From Prosapia bicincta (Eukaryota > Arthropoda > Insecta > Hemiptera > Cercopidae): DNA of 64,000 nt. Under the pieces are notes generated by a model. It did not search any database. It was not told where the DNA came from and was given only the letters and a program-made list of their open reading frames with translations. The position numbers and the translations under genes are program-made. The first letter of the stretch is position 1, and each line of letters begins with the position of its first letter. Shown here in pieces: positions 11,392 to 23,300 of this stretch. The stretch is from contig JBAIZL010000007.1 in the NCBI GenBank assembly GCA_036971475.1, positions 30,239,447 to 30,303,446 of the forward strand, written 5' to 3'.

Positions 11392-11945
11392 CAGGGGTAG
11401 GCAACCCACGGCCCTCCCCACTTGTGTTTTTTTTAGCTCTAAGCGGTCCGGATAGCTCACACTTACAGCTTAGAATACAAATAAGTTGCATAGCTAGAAC
11501 CATTACACTATCCCCAACAATAGACGCCTAATAATAAATTATAGGCACGATATAAGTGGGAAGCAGTGTCTGCGATGTGCATGCAAGCAAGTTCACCCCT
11601 AAAGCAATTGTTTTATTTTAGTAAAATTTTGTTAATTTTTAAATGAACGTGTTTTATTTTATTATTTCAGCATTTCAAAACATTAATAAAGAAATTTGTC
11701 CGAGTTAAGATAGAAAATTGTCAAACATTTTATCAGGAAGTAGGTAGCATAATTTATAATAATTACTTTTAAAATTATTACTAGCCGTTAGTTAAAGCCA
11801 CCTTCTGTACTTTATTAAAGCCAGTTACATTATCGATCTAAAATTTGTAAACATATTAAAATGCATGGTTAATTTATATTTGCGGCCCTTACAGCGCTGC
11901 TAGATTGTACATGAGGCCCTCAAGTACAAAAAGTGCCAGCCCCTG
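11392..11945. mobile_element. hAT-like non-autonomous element (MITE)
   Basis: The left end reads CAGGGGTAGGCAACCCACGG and the right end, reverse-complemented, reads CAGGGGCTGGCACTTTTTG: a short terminal inverted repeat of the CAGGGGT.GGCA type characteristic of hAT superfamily non-autonomous elements. Subterminal GGCCCTCC and GCGGCCC motifs on both sides also fit. The interior (554 bp total) has no transposase. An 8-bp target duplication is not evident. Confidence 0.6.
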
Positions 11946-13031
11946 CATTACTGAATGATGTATCGGTCTTACAATATAAACTAGTGTATAGTGCTTTAAA
12001 CCTTCCGCTCCAAGATTGTTCGGTCATTAATGTAAGACAGTAATGATGTTGCTCAAGTCTACCTTTATCCGATACACCAATAAGATACGCAAAGCTTCAG
12101 CCAATCGTATTCCATGAAACCGCTCACGTAAAAATAAAACTGAATAAAACATGAAGGATTATTTTCAGAAACTGTTCGGAAATGTTATAGGGAATAAACT
12201 TTTCTTAAGATCATTCAGCCCGAAAAATCAGCAATAGAAGTAAAAATATGTTGCAAGGGGTAATCTGGTAAGACTGGCTTGTTTCTTATTTATTGTTAAC
12301 TCTTGAGTGAGCGGATTGTGATAGAATTGGAAATTGTTTGGTGATTGGTCATTTAGTCGTGACGTATGAATGTACTATTCGTTCATTTTTTAATTCATGA
12401 AAGTGTGAATTGGTTTTAAAAAAGCCATCATCGCCCATAAGGTGTTGGCACTTGGTTACCTTATGAATCAGTCATTTGACCCCCCCATAAGACAATACTT
12501 TGGCGACATTGAGTTATTGGAGGTTTTGAATAATACACATTCCCTAGAACATTCGCGTAAGTCAAAGCAATAATAACGGGTTTATCTAGTTCATTTGAGA
12601 GACAACAGAAAAAAGAGAATGTTGTTTGCTTTCTTCTGGAAATTTGGTTTCTCAAATGACTGATTCATCTGCTAAGGATATATGCTGTACGACGCTAACA
12701 TAATTTCAGATAATTAGGGTCTCCAGTGTACTTACATAAGAATATTTATTTTAATTTTGTTCCATTGGTAAATTATAACTTACGCTATTGCGCTTGTTCT
12801 AGTAATATCTAAATTGCTCTGGATATAATTTAACAACAGGAATGTTAACGAGTGGGTTCTGCACTTACTTTTGCATTACTGGTGAAGAAAATATGAACAG
12901 AAACAAAACTTTGTTTAAATCTTTTTTAACAAAACTGTTAAACAAATGATAAAAATGTTCATAATTACATTAACCTTTCCTACTTTCAAAACTATCCGAA
13001 ATAATAATTTATTCAATTCTTAATCCAGTAA
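11946..13031. other. Unassigned AT-rich region with one short inverted-repeat element
   Basis: No coding features. The only structure found is the 17-bp inverted repeat pair at 12463-12668, annotated separately. Confidence 0.4.
12463..12668. repeat. 206-bp segment bounded by 17-bp perfect inverted repeats
   Basis: ATGAATCAGTCATTTGA at 12463-12479 is the exact reverse complement of 12652-12668. The interior has no transposase. It could be a small MITE, but no target duplication is visible. Confidence 0.45.
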
Positions 13032-14133
13032 TAGGGGTGTTCATTGAATTGAAGGTGTTCATTAAATAAGGCTATTCGTTAAATAGGTGTTCATTAAATA
13101 GGGCTGTTCGTTAAATGGAGGTGTTCAATAGATGAAGGCTGCTCATTAAATTGACGGTGTTCATTAAATGGGGCGGTTCATTGAATTGAAGGTGTTCATT
13201 AAATGGGGGTGTTCATTGAGTTGAAGGTGTTCATTAAATAAGGCTGTTCGTTAAATAGGTGTTCATTAAATAGGGCTGTTCGTTAAATGGAGGTGTTCAA
13301 TAGATGAAGGCTGCTCATTAAATTGACGGTGTTCATTAAATGGGGCGGTTCATTGAATTGAAGGTGTTCATTGAATGGGGGTGTTCATTGAATTGAAAGT
13401 GTTCATTAAATAAGGCTGTTCGTTAAATAAGTGTTCATTAAATGGGAGTGTTCATTGAATTGAAGGTATTCATTAAATAAGGCTGTTCGTTAAATAGGTG
13501 TTCATTAAATGGGGGTGTTCATTGAATTGAAGGTGATCATTAAGTAAGGCTGCTCGTTAAATAGGTGTTCATTAGATGGGGGTTGTTAATTTGTTCATTA
13601 AATAGGGCTATTCATTGAATTGAAGGTGTTTATTAAATAAGGTTGTTCATTGAATTGAAGGTGTTCATTAAATAAGGCTGTTCATTGGATTGAAAGTGTT
13701 CATTAAATGGAGGTGTTCATTGAATTGAAGGTGTTCATTAAAGGGGGTGTGGTCATTAAATTAAAAGTGTTACTTAAATTGAAGGTGTTCTTTAATTGGA
13801 GGTGTTCATTAAAGGGGGTATGGCCATTAAATTAAAGGTGTTCATTATATTGGTGATGTTCATTAAATTGTGATGTTCACTAAATTGAAGGTGCTAATAG
13901 AAATGAAGGTATTCAATAAATGAGGGTAGTCATTAAGTTGTGGGTGTGCTTTAAATGGGGGGTGTTTATCAAATGGGGAGTGTTCATTAAATTTGGGATG
14001 TTCATTTAATTGGGATTGTACATTAAATGGGGGTGTTCATTAAATGAAGGGGTTCAATAAGTTGTGGGTATCTATTAAATGGGGGGTGATTATTAAATGG
14101 AGGTACATTAAAGGGGGGTTGTTCATTAAATTA
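13032..14133. repeat. ~17-bp minisatellite (GGTGTTCATTAAATNGA-type), about 64 units
   Basis: About 1.1 kb of degenerate tandem units of the form GGTGTTCATTAAATTGAA or GGCTGTTCGTTAAATA. Units are ~16-19 bp and decay progressively to the right. Two near-identical 172-bp blocks (13054-13225 and 13226-13397) form a higher-order repeat. Confidence 0.9.
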
Positions 14134-14508
14134 GAACACGATAAATTATCAAATAAAACATCTATTCTATATATTCCAACAATGCCTAAATGGCATACAA
14201 AACATGAACAATTCAAAAGCACTTACTTTATAACATGAGTTGAACCATCGGCTTCGCCAAGGAACACCAATAGAAACCTGCAACAAAATATAAAGGATAA
14301 ACGTAATCTGGACCAGTTAGAGTAATACTTGGCTCTCAACATACTCCCCATTTTACTTTAATGCATGGACTCCAACTTTTAATACTAATAAAATTGTTTA
14401 CTAATATACAAAGTTTTCTTACTATACTGTGTAGGTTCTATCATAACACCTTCTGAACAAAATAACTTTTTTATACAATTATTCTTTGAGCTTAGCTTCT
14501 GAGGTTAT
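14134..14508. other. Unassigned AT-rich spacer
   Basis: No features recognised between the minisatellite and the first hairpin. Confidence 0.4.
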
Positions 14509-14566
14509 GTTAAAACAAATAAAATACACACACAAAACTCACAAATTAATAATTTATTGGCTTATA

Positions 14567-14598
14567 CGCGTTTCAATGACAAAGACATCATCATCAGT
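14567..14598 (-). ncRNA. Hammerhead-ribozyme-like core in left hairpin arm
   Basis: Minus strand: CTGATGATGATG, TCTTTG, TCATTGAAACGCG. The invariant CUGAUGA and GAAAC blocks are both intact, with a weak GAU/AUU stem II between them. Stem III and the cleavage site are not clear. Confidence 0.45.
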
Positions 14599-14643
14599 AA
14601 GGGTTGCTACTACTATATCTTACTACTTAGTAGCAACACTCAC

Positions 14644-14674
14644 CGATGATGATGACTTTGTCACCAAAACGCGT
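14644..14674 (+). ncRNA. Degenerate hammerhead-like core in right hairpin arm
   Basis: Plus strand: GATGATGATGACTTTGTCAC followed by CAAAACGCG. It has a good TGAC-TTT-GTCA stem II, but CUGAUGA is altered to AUGAUGA and the expected CGAAAC is CCAAAAC, so it should be inactive. Confidence 0.35.
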
Positions 14675-14739
14675 ATGAGTCAATAAATGATTAATTTGTG
14701 ATTTTTGTGTATGTATTTTATTTGTTTTAACTTTTTTAT

Positions 14740-15390
14740 ATTTAAAAATAAACATTTTTTGTTAAAACTAAACCAATTTGATAATAAGATTGTTAGTTTA
14801 TACCTTAAACTTGGTAAAATAGCGTATGTTCGTACTGATGATGACAAGATAATTGCTAAAACATGTCTCTCGACATTAAAGACTTATTTATAAGAGTTTT
14901 ATAGGCTTAGCACAGTGAATATTCGTAGTAGATTACTTTAATGTTCAAAGATGATGGCAGTTTCGGAAGATGTGTGTTTCCTTCATCAAAAGGACGAGTC
15001 ACGGTCCGAGTGGAGAAACAGGTATCTCTAGAAACGGCTGTCCTTTGTTAACCTCAAAGTTAGAGCTACTGTAGTCGTGTAAAATTTGTTTACCTGGATA
15101 AGAAATAGTAAGTTCTAATGAAGTGGTTTTAATTTGTAAATTTAAGTGGTAATTGTATTTACTGAAGATGCCACGTTTGTCATTGAAACTAGTTTGTTTA
15201 ATAAAAGTAATTATGAATATTTATGTGATAGTTACTACTCCAGTAAGCCATTATCACTCGACTTAGCATATCTTACTTACAAAGCTAATCTTACCGATTA
15301 TGATATGGGCACACAAAATATAGGTTTTCGGTGTAAATATTTTAATAGCTAGTGAGAAATAAAGGAAAGGAATGTACTTGGGGAAATTTG
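14740..15390. other. Remnants of Penelope-like termini in AT-rich DNA
   Basis: Decayed CTGATGATGAC (about 14835) and CTGAAGATGCCACGTTTGTC-ATTGAAAC (about 15162-15188, plus strand) resemble hammerhead cores. Between 14950 and 15050, GGCAGTTTCGGAAGATGTG and its inverted partner GAAACGGCTGTCCTTTG match the tail motif of the Penelope-like element at 1208-1975. No coding sequence. Confidence 0.4.
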
Positions 15391-15391
15391 A

Positions 15392-15485
15392 GTTTGTTTG
15401 CCAAATTCAATCATTTACTCTCTAATATACAATATCAAGAGCACAGTGGTACTGTATATTACAGTATAAATGTTGGCAAACAAAC
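15392..15485. repeat. 94-bp segment with 13-bp inverted repeats
   Basis: GTTTGTTTGCCAA at 15392-15404 is the exact reverse complement of 15473-15485; the interior also contains TACTGTATATTACAGTA. It could be a tiny foldback element. Confidence 0.5.
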
Positions 15486-15504
15486 CCAATACCATAAGGA
15501 TAAC

Positions 15505-15691
15505 TAGTATTACAAGTTACCTAAGATTATAAACCGTTATTTACATTTCGATTATCATGCCATCATCATCAGAGGGTCCTATTACAATTATTGTATTCTA
15601 GATTGTAATTATTTAACAAGACCATCTAATGATGATGACATGGTCGTCAAATGTACACAAGGGTTCAATCTAAGGTAACTTGTAATATTAG
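15505..15691. repeat. 187-bp imperfect inverted repeat with hammerhead-like core
   Basis: CTAGTATTACAAGTTACCT near 15505 pairs with AGGTAACTTGTAATATTAG ending at 15691. The arms contain the CATCATCATCAG / CTAATGATGATGAC motif. Same architecture as the hairpin at 14509-14731, but diverged in sequence, so probably an older relative. Confidence 0.7.
15544..15572 (-). ncRNA. Hammerhead-ribozyme-like core in second hairpin
   Basis: Minus strand CTGATGATGATGGCATGATA then ATCGAAATG: intact CUGAUGA and GAAA blocks with a possible GAU/AUC stem II. The flanking stems are not convincing. Confidence 0.4.
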
Positions 15692-15699
15692 ATAGTTTT

Positions 15700-16469
15700 T
15701 ATTATTTTTGTGATATTGCGGCTTTTGCTAATATTTTTATTGTAATACTATCATTAATTATCATCAATGGGCATAACTGTTATACTTTGTAGTGAGTTTA
15801 GTTATACTCGCTGCTGATGATGGTTTTGTCTTAGACCAATATTAGTTGTGAGCTGTGTTCGATATTATTTCATTTCTAAAAAAATGTTCTAGTAAAAGTC
15901 CTTTAACCAGTCTTAATTGTTGCTAATTGGTATCGTCTGCCTAAAACATTCTTAGTAAAAATGGGTAGTTTTATAGATAAGGTATTTTGTTTTAGTAAAG
16001 TATGAATTTGTCTTTAAATAAATAATAATAACAATCTTTCTAATAAAGATAATTTTAGGTGTAGAAATCATAACTCAGCAAGTAACATTTCTGGAGAGTG
16101 TTAAGCATTTATTAAATACTAACATAATACCCGTCCCTTGTATCGTGTTGACGTATATTTGTATTGATTTAATTTGTATTTGTATTTGGGGTGAATTTAA
16201 TTTACTGAAATTGAATCCCAATAAATATATCAAACTATAGTTTATAAACTTTACCGACTATTGTCTTGATAAACCAAGAGAAGGAAAAGATTCTGCTTGT
16301 AACATGACATTTGTAAAGTATAACTACCCTTGAGAGATGAATAACAACAAACATTTACCATCAGCTGTTTAATTGTGTTTAAAAGTAACTGTTACAGGTG
16401 ATTACAAATACATTTACTATCAGCTGATTGGGCCAAGTATATATTGAAATATAGATAATTGAGTTAAAT
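15700..16469. other. Unassigned AT-rich region
   Basis: Contains one more decayed CTGATGATGG motif at about 15813 but no coding or tandem structure. Confidence 0.35.
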
Positions 16470-16665
16470 GCGTTTTCAAGGCCAGTGGGGCGGTGCCCTG
16501 ATGGAATTTCTAAATAAAAATAAGCCTATTTGTTAACCAGGGGCCCTAAGAAAGTCCATGTAAAATTTCAGCTCAATGGGTCTAATAGTTTTTACGTAAT
16601 TGAGTAACCCCCCCCCCACACACACACACACAGACACCATTAGAGTTTTATATAATAGTATATAT
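16470..16665 (+). mobile_element. 3' tail of a non-LTR retrotransposon or SINE (relic)
   Basis: The run AAATTTCAGCTCAATGGGTC, then TAATAGTTTTTACGTAATTGAGTAAC, then C/CA-rich DNA and TTATATAATAGTATATA resembles the shared 3' tails of insect RTE-like LINEs and their SINEs (remembered consensus). Only the tail is present. The (C)n(CA)n run is at about 16608-16633. Confidence 0.45.
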
Positions 16666-17228
16666 AAAAACATTTAACATTTAAACATATAGAATAAATG
16701 CGAGTTGCGAATGCAAGCGATTCAGATTCCGCATGGTTAGACTCTTGCAACCAACCATCGCTATTATACTTGCAATTAAGATACTGGCTACAATAAACCT
16801 TCGACTTGAGATATTTGGAGGGATATTCGATTATAAATACTGGAGGGGTTTCAAGTTAAAAAATAGTCTTTATGTACAAACACAAAAGGCAAGTAATAAA
16901 CACATTGCTCTGAAATAAAGTGAATGACCTCTTTAAGACATAAGTGATGAGTTTTAGGCGTAAAATATATGCCTATGATGAGTGAACTCGGCCTGGAATA
17001 TTACAAACACATAGTTAAGGGCAACCGGTCAAAGTATTTGTATTGTAAAGAAATGGGTGTATATTTCTTGTGCAATATGTTTATTTAAATGAAAAAATTA
17101 GTTGACCAAAAAGCATTTCAGGTTTACAGACCTAACAGAAATAATTTCTCAAATAACCATTTTGAATGTCTGACAGTAAAAGCCCCTTAATAAATTTCTT
17201 GAGCACTGTGGACTACTTTCAACTAACT
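16666..17228. other. Unassigned AT-rich region before the large satellite
   Basis: Short ORFs only; nothing recognised. Confidence 0.4.
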
Positions 17229-17325
17229 AAATAAAAACCCACTATCCACAATATAAATATCATTCATTTTACTAGAATTAAAGAAAATATGAGATTTTTA
17301 TATTTTGGTTAGTGGGTTTTTATTT
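17229..17325. repeat. 97-bp inverted repeat abutting the satellite boundary
   Basis: AAATAAAAACCCACTA at 17229-17244 is matched in inverse by TAGTGGGTTTTTATTT ending at 17325; the arms extend to ~29 bp with two mismatches. It ends about 6 bp before the first satellite monomer. Confidence 0.7.
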
Positions 17326-17331
17326 ATTGGA

Positions 17332-20300
17332 TGAATAAAAGGCACGTTTTAAAGAAAGAGAAATCCCGACCCTAATGCAAGTTGCCATATTACAAGTATA
17401 CCATGAAAGATGCACATACAAAACATACATGAATAAAAGGCACGTTTTAAAGAAAGAGAGATCCCGACCCTAGCAAGTTGCCATATTACAAGTATACCAT
17501 GAAAGATGCACATACAAAACATACATGAATAAAAAGCACGTTTTAAAGAAAGAGAGATCCCGGCCCTAGCAAGTTGCCATAATACAAGTATACCATGAAA
17601 GATGCACATACAAAACATACATGAATAAAAAGAACGTTTTAAAGAAAGAGAGATCCCGGCCCTAGCAAGTTGCCATAATACAAGTATACCATGAAAGATG
17701 CACATACAAAACATACATGAATAAAAGGCACGTTTTAAAGAAAGAGAGATCCCGGCCCTAGCAAGTTGCCATAATACAAGTATACCATGAAAGATGCACA
17801 TACAAAACATACATGAATAAAAGGCACGTTTTAAAGAAAGAGAAATCCCGACCCTAGCAAGTTGCCATATTACAAGTATACCATGAAAGATGCACATACA
17901 AAACATACATGAATAAAAGGCACGTTTTAAAGAAAGAGAAATCCCGACCCTAATGCAAGTTGCCATATTACAAGTATACCATGAAAGATGCACATACAAA
18001 ACTACATGAATAAAAAGCACGTTTTAAAGAAAGAGAAATCCCGACCCTAATGCAAGTTGCCATATTACAAGTATACCATGAAAGATGCACATACAAAACA
18101 TACATGAATAAAAGGCACGTTTTAAAGAAAGAGAAATCCCGACCCTAATGCAAGTTGCCATATTACAAGTATACCATGAAAGATGCACATACAAAACATA
18201 CATGAATAAAAGGCACGTTTTAAAGAAAGAGAGATCCCGGCCCTAATGCAAGTTGCCATAATACAAGTATACCATGAAAGATGCACATACAAAACATACA
18301 TGAATAAAAGGCACGTTTTAAAGAAAGAGAAATCCCGACCCTAATGCAAGTTGCCATATTACAAGTATACCATGAAAGATGCACATACAAAACATACATG
18401 AATAAAAGGCACGTTTTAAAGAAAGAGAGATCCCGGCCCTAGCAAGTTGCCATAATACAAGTATACCATGAAAGATGCACATACAAAACATACATGAATA
18501 AAAGGCACGTTTTAAAGAAAGAGAAATCCCGACCCTAGCAAGTTGCCATATTACAAGTATACCATGAAAGATGCACATACAAAACATACATGAATAAAAG
18601 GCACGTTTTAAAGAAAGAGAAATCCCGACCCTAGCAAGTTGCCATATTACAAGTATACCATGAAAGATGCACATACAAAACTACATGAATAAAAAGCACG
18701 TTTTAAAGAAAGAGAAATCCCGACCCTAATGCAAGTTGCCATAATACAAGTATACCATGAAAGATGCACATACAAAACATACATGAATAAAAGGCACGTT
18801 TTAAAGAAAGAGAAATCCCGACCCTAATGCAAGTTGCCATATTACAAGTATACCATGAAAGATGCACATACAAAACTACATGAATAAAAAGCACGTTTTA
18901 AAGAAAGAGAAATCCCGACCCTAATGCAAGTTGCCATAATACAAGTATACCATGAAAGATGCACATACAAAACATACATGAATAAAAGGCACGTTTTAAA
19001 GAAAGAGAAATCCCGACCCTAATGCAAGTTGCCATATTACAAGTATACCATGAAAGATGCACATACAAAACATACATGAATAAAAGGCACGTTTTAAAGA
19101 AAGAGAAATCCCGACCCTAATGCAAGTTGCCATATTACAAGTATACCATGAAAGATGCACATACAAAACTACATGAATAAAAAGCACGTTTTAAAGAAAG
19201 AGAAATCCCGACCCTAATGCAAGTTGCCATAATACAAGTATACCATGAAAGATGCACATACAAAACATACATGAATAAAAGGCACGTTTTAAAGAAAGAG
19301 AAATCCCGACCCTAATGCAAGTTGCCATATTACAAGTATACCATGAAAGATGCACATACAAAACATACATGAATAAAAAGCACGTTTTAAAGAAAGAGAG
19401 ATCCCGGCCCTAGCAAGTTGCCATATTACAAGTATACCATGAAAGATGCACATACAAAACATACATGAATAAAAGGCACGTTTTAAAGAAAGAGAGATCC
19501 CGGCCCTAGCAAGTTGCCATATTACAAGTATACCATGAAAGATGCACATACAAAACATACATGAATAAAAGACACGTTTTAAAGAAAGAGAAATCCCGAC
19601 CCTAGCAAGTTGCCATATTACAAGTATACCATGAAAGATGCACATACAAAACATACATGAATAAAAGGCACGTTTTAAAGAAAGAGAGATCCCGGCCCTA
19701 ATGCAAGTTGCCATATTACAAGTATACCATGAAAGATGCACATACAAAACATACATGAATAAAAGGCACGTTTTAAAGAAAGAGAAATCCCGACCCTAGC
19801 AAGTTGCCATATTACAAGTATACCATGAAAGATGCACATACAAAACATACATGAATAAAAGGCACGTTTTAAAGAAAGAGAAATCCCGACCCTAGCAAGT
19901 TGCCATATTACAAGTATACCATGAAAGATGCACATACAAAACATACATGAATAAAAGGCACGTTTTAAAGAAAGAGAAATCCCGACCCTAGCAAGTTGCC
20001 ATATTACAAGTATACCATGAAAGATGCACATACAAAACATACATGAATAAAAGGCACGTTTTAAAGAAAGAGAAATCCCGACCCTAGCAAGTTGCCATAT
20101 TACAAGTATACCATGAAAGATGCACATACAAAACATACATGAATAAAAGGCACGTTTTAAAGAAAGAGAAATCCCGACCCTAGCAAGTTGCCATATTACA
20201 AGTATACCATGAAAGATGCACATACAAAACATACATGAATAAAAGGCACGTTTTAAAGAAAGAGAGATCCCGACCCTAATGCAAGTTGCCATATTACAAG

Positions 20301-23300
20301 TATACCATGAAAGATGCACATACAAAACATACATGAATAAAAGGCACGTTTTAAAGAAAGAGAAATCCCGACCCTAGCAAGTTGCCATATTACAAGTATA
20401 CCATGAAAGATGCACATACAAAACATACATGAATAAAAGGCACGTTTTAAAGAAAGAGAAATCCCGACCCTAGCAAGTTGCCATATTACAAGTATACCAT
20501 GAAAGATGCACATACAAAACATACATGAATAAAAGGCACGTTTTAAAGAAAGAGAAATCCCGACCCTAGCAAGTTGCCATATTACAAGTATACCATGAAA
20601 GATGCACATACAAAACATACATGAATAAAAGGCACGTTTTAAAGAAAGAGAAATCCCGACCCTAGCAAGTTGCCATATTACAAGTATACCATGAAAGATG
20701 CACATACAAAACATACATGAATAAAAGGCACGTTTTAAAGAAAGAGAAATCCCGACCCTAGCAAGTTGCCATATTACAAGTATACCATGAAAGATGCACA
20801 TACAAAACATACATGAATAAAAGGCACGTTTTAAAGAAAGAGAGATCCCGGCCCTAATGCAAGTTGCCATATTACAAGTATACCATGAAAGATGCACATA
20901 CAAAACATACATGAATAAAAGGCACGTTTTAAAGAAAGAGAAATCCCGACCCTAGCAAGTTGCCATATTACAAGTATACCATGAAAGATGCACATACAAA
21001 ACATACATGAATAAAAGGCACGTTTTAAAGAAAGAGAAATCCCGACCCTAGCAAGTTGCCATATTACAAGTATACCATGAAAGATGCACATACAAAACAT
21101 ACATGAATAAAAGGCACGTTTTAAAGAAAGAGAAATCCCGTCCCTAATGCAAGTTGCCATAATACAAGTATACCATGAAAGATGCACATACAAAACATAC
21201 ATGAATAAAAGGCACGTTTTAAAGAAAGAGAAATCCCGACCCTAGCAAGTTGCCATATTACAAGTATACCATGAAAGATGCACATACAAAACATACATGA
21301 ATAAAAGGCACGTTTTAAAGAAAGAGAGATCCCGGCCCTAATGCAAGTTGCCATATTACAAGTATACCATGAAAGATGCACATACAAAACATACATGAAT
21401 AAAAGGCACGTTTTAAAGAAAGAGAAATCCCGACCCTAGCAAGTTGCCATATTACAAGCATACCATGAAAGATGCACATACAAAACATACATGAATAAAA
21501 GGCACGTTTTAAAGAAAGAGAGATCCCGGCCCTAGCAAGTTGCCATATTACAAGTATACCATGAAAGATGCACATACAAAACATACATGAATAAAAGGCA
21601 CGTTTTAAAGAAAGAGAAATCCCGACCCTAGCAAGTTGCCATATTACAAGTATACCATGAAAGATGCACATACAAAACATACATGAATAAAAGGCACGTT
21701 TTAAAGAAAGAGAAATCCCGTCCCTAATGCAAGTTGCCATAATACAAGTATACCATGAAAGATGCACATACAAAACATACATGAATAAAAGGCACGTTTT
21801 AAAGAAAGAGAGATCCCGGCCCTAATGCAAGTTGCCATATTACAAGTATACCATGAAAGATGCACATACAAAACATACATGAATAAAAGACACGTTTTAA
21901 AGAAAGAGAAATCCCGACCCTAGCAAGTTGCCATATTACAAGTATACCATGAAAGATGCACATACAAAACATACATGAATAAAAGGCACGTTTTAAAGAA
22001 AGAGAGATCCCGACCCTAATGCAAGTTGCCATATTACAAGTATACCATGAAAGATGCACATACAAAACATACATGAATAAAAGGCACGTTTTAAAGAAAG
22101 AGAAATCCCGACCCTAGCAAGTTGCCATATTACAAGTATACCATGAAAGATGCACATACAAAACATACATGAATAAAAGGCACGTTTTAAAGAAAGAGAA
22201 ATCCCGACCCTAGCAAGTTGCCATATTACAAGTATACCATGAAAGATGCACATACAAAACATACATGAATAAAAGGCACGTTTTAAAGAAAGAGAAATCC
22301 CGACCCTAGCAAGTTGCCATATTACAAGTATACCATGAAAGATGCACATACAAAACATACATGAATAAAAGGCACGTTTTAAAGAAAGAGAAATCCCGAC
22401 CCTAGCAAGTTGCCATATTACAAGTATACCATGAAAGATGCACATACAAAACATACATGAATAAAAGGCACGTTTTAAAGAAAGAGAGATCCCGGCCCTA
22501 ATGCAAGTTGCCATATTACAAGTATACCATGAAAGATGCACATACAAAACATACATGAATAAAAGGCACGTTTTAAAGAAAGAGAAATCCCGACCCTAGC
22601 AAGTTGCCATATTACAAGTATACCATGAAAGATGCACATACAAAACATACATGAATAAAAGGCACGTTTTAAAGAAAGAGAAATCCCGACCCTAGCAAGT
22701 TGCCATATTACAAGTATACCATGAAAGATGCACATACAAAACATACATGAATAAAAGGCACGTTTTAAAGAAAGAGAAATCCCGTCCCTAATGCAAGTTG
22801 CCATAATACAAGTATACCATGAAAGATGCACATACAAAACATACATGAATAAAAGGCACGTTTTAAAGAAAGAGAGATCCCGGCCCCAATGCAAGTTGCC
22901 ATATTACAAGTATACGCACGTACAAAACATACATGAATAAAAGGCACGTTTTAAAGAAAGAGAAATCCCGACCCTAGCAAGTTGCCATATTACAAGTATA
23001 CCATGAAAGATGCACATACAAAACATACATGAATAAAAGGCACGTTTTAAAGAAAGAGAAATCCCGACCCTAGCAAGTTGCCATATTACAAGTATACCAT
23101 GAAAGATGCACATACAAAACATACATGAATAAAAGGCACGTTTTAAAGAAAGAGAGATCCCGACCCTAATGCAAGTTGCCATATTACAAGTATACCATGA
23201 AAGATGCACATACAAAACATACATGAATAAAAGGCACGTTTTAAAGAAAGAGATATCCCGACCCTAGCAAGTTGCCATATTACAAGTATACCATGAAAGA

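Larger units (their letters stand above)
14509..14731. repeat. 223-bp imperfect inverted repeat (hairpin) with hammerhead-like cores
   Basis: GTTAAAACAAATAAAATAC at 14509 pairs with GTATTTTATTTGTTTTAAC ending at 14731, and homology continues inward to GTTGCTACTA / TAGTAGCAAC around a ~15-base centre. Each arm carries the sequence family ACGCGTTT..TGACAAAG.CATCATCATC known from Penelope-like element termini. The whole is probably two inverted terminal copies of such an element. Confidence 0.75.

Noticed and set aside
14040..14238. Short ORFs on both strands at the right edge of the 17-bp minisatellite
   Set aside because: Derived from decayed repeat units and AT-rich flank.
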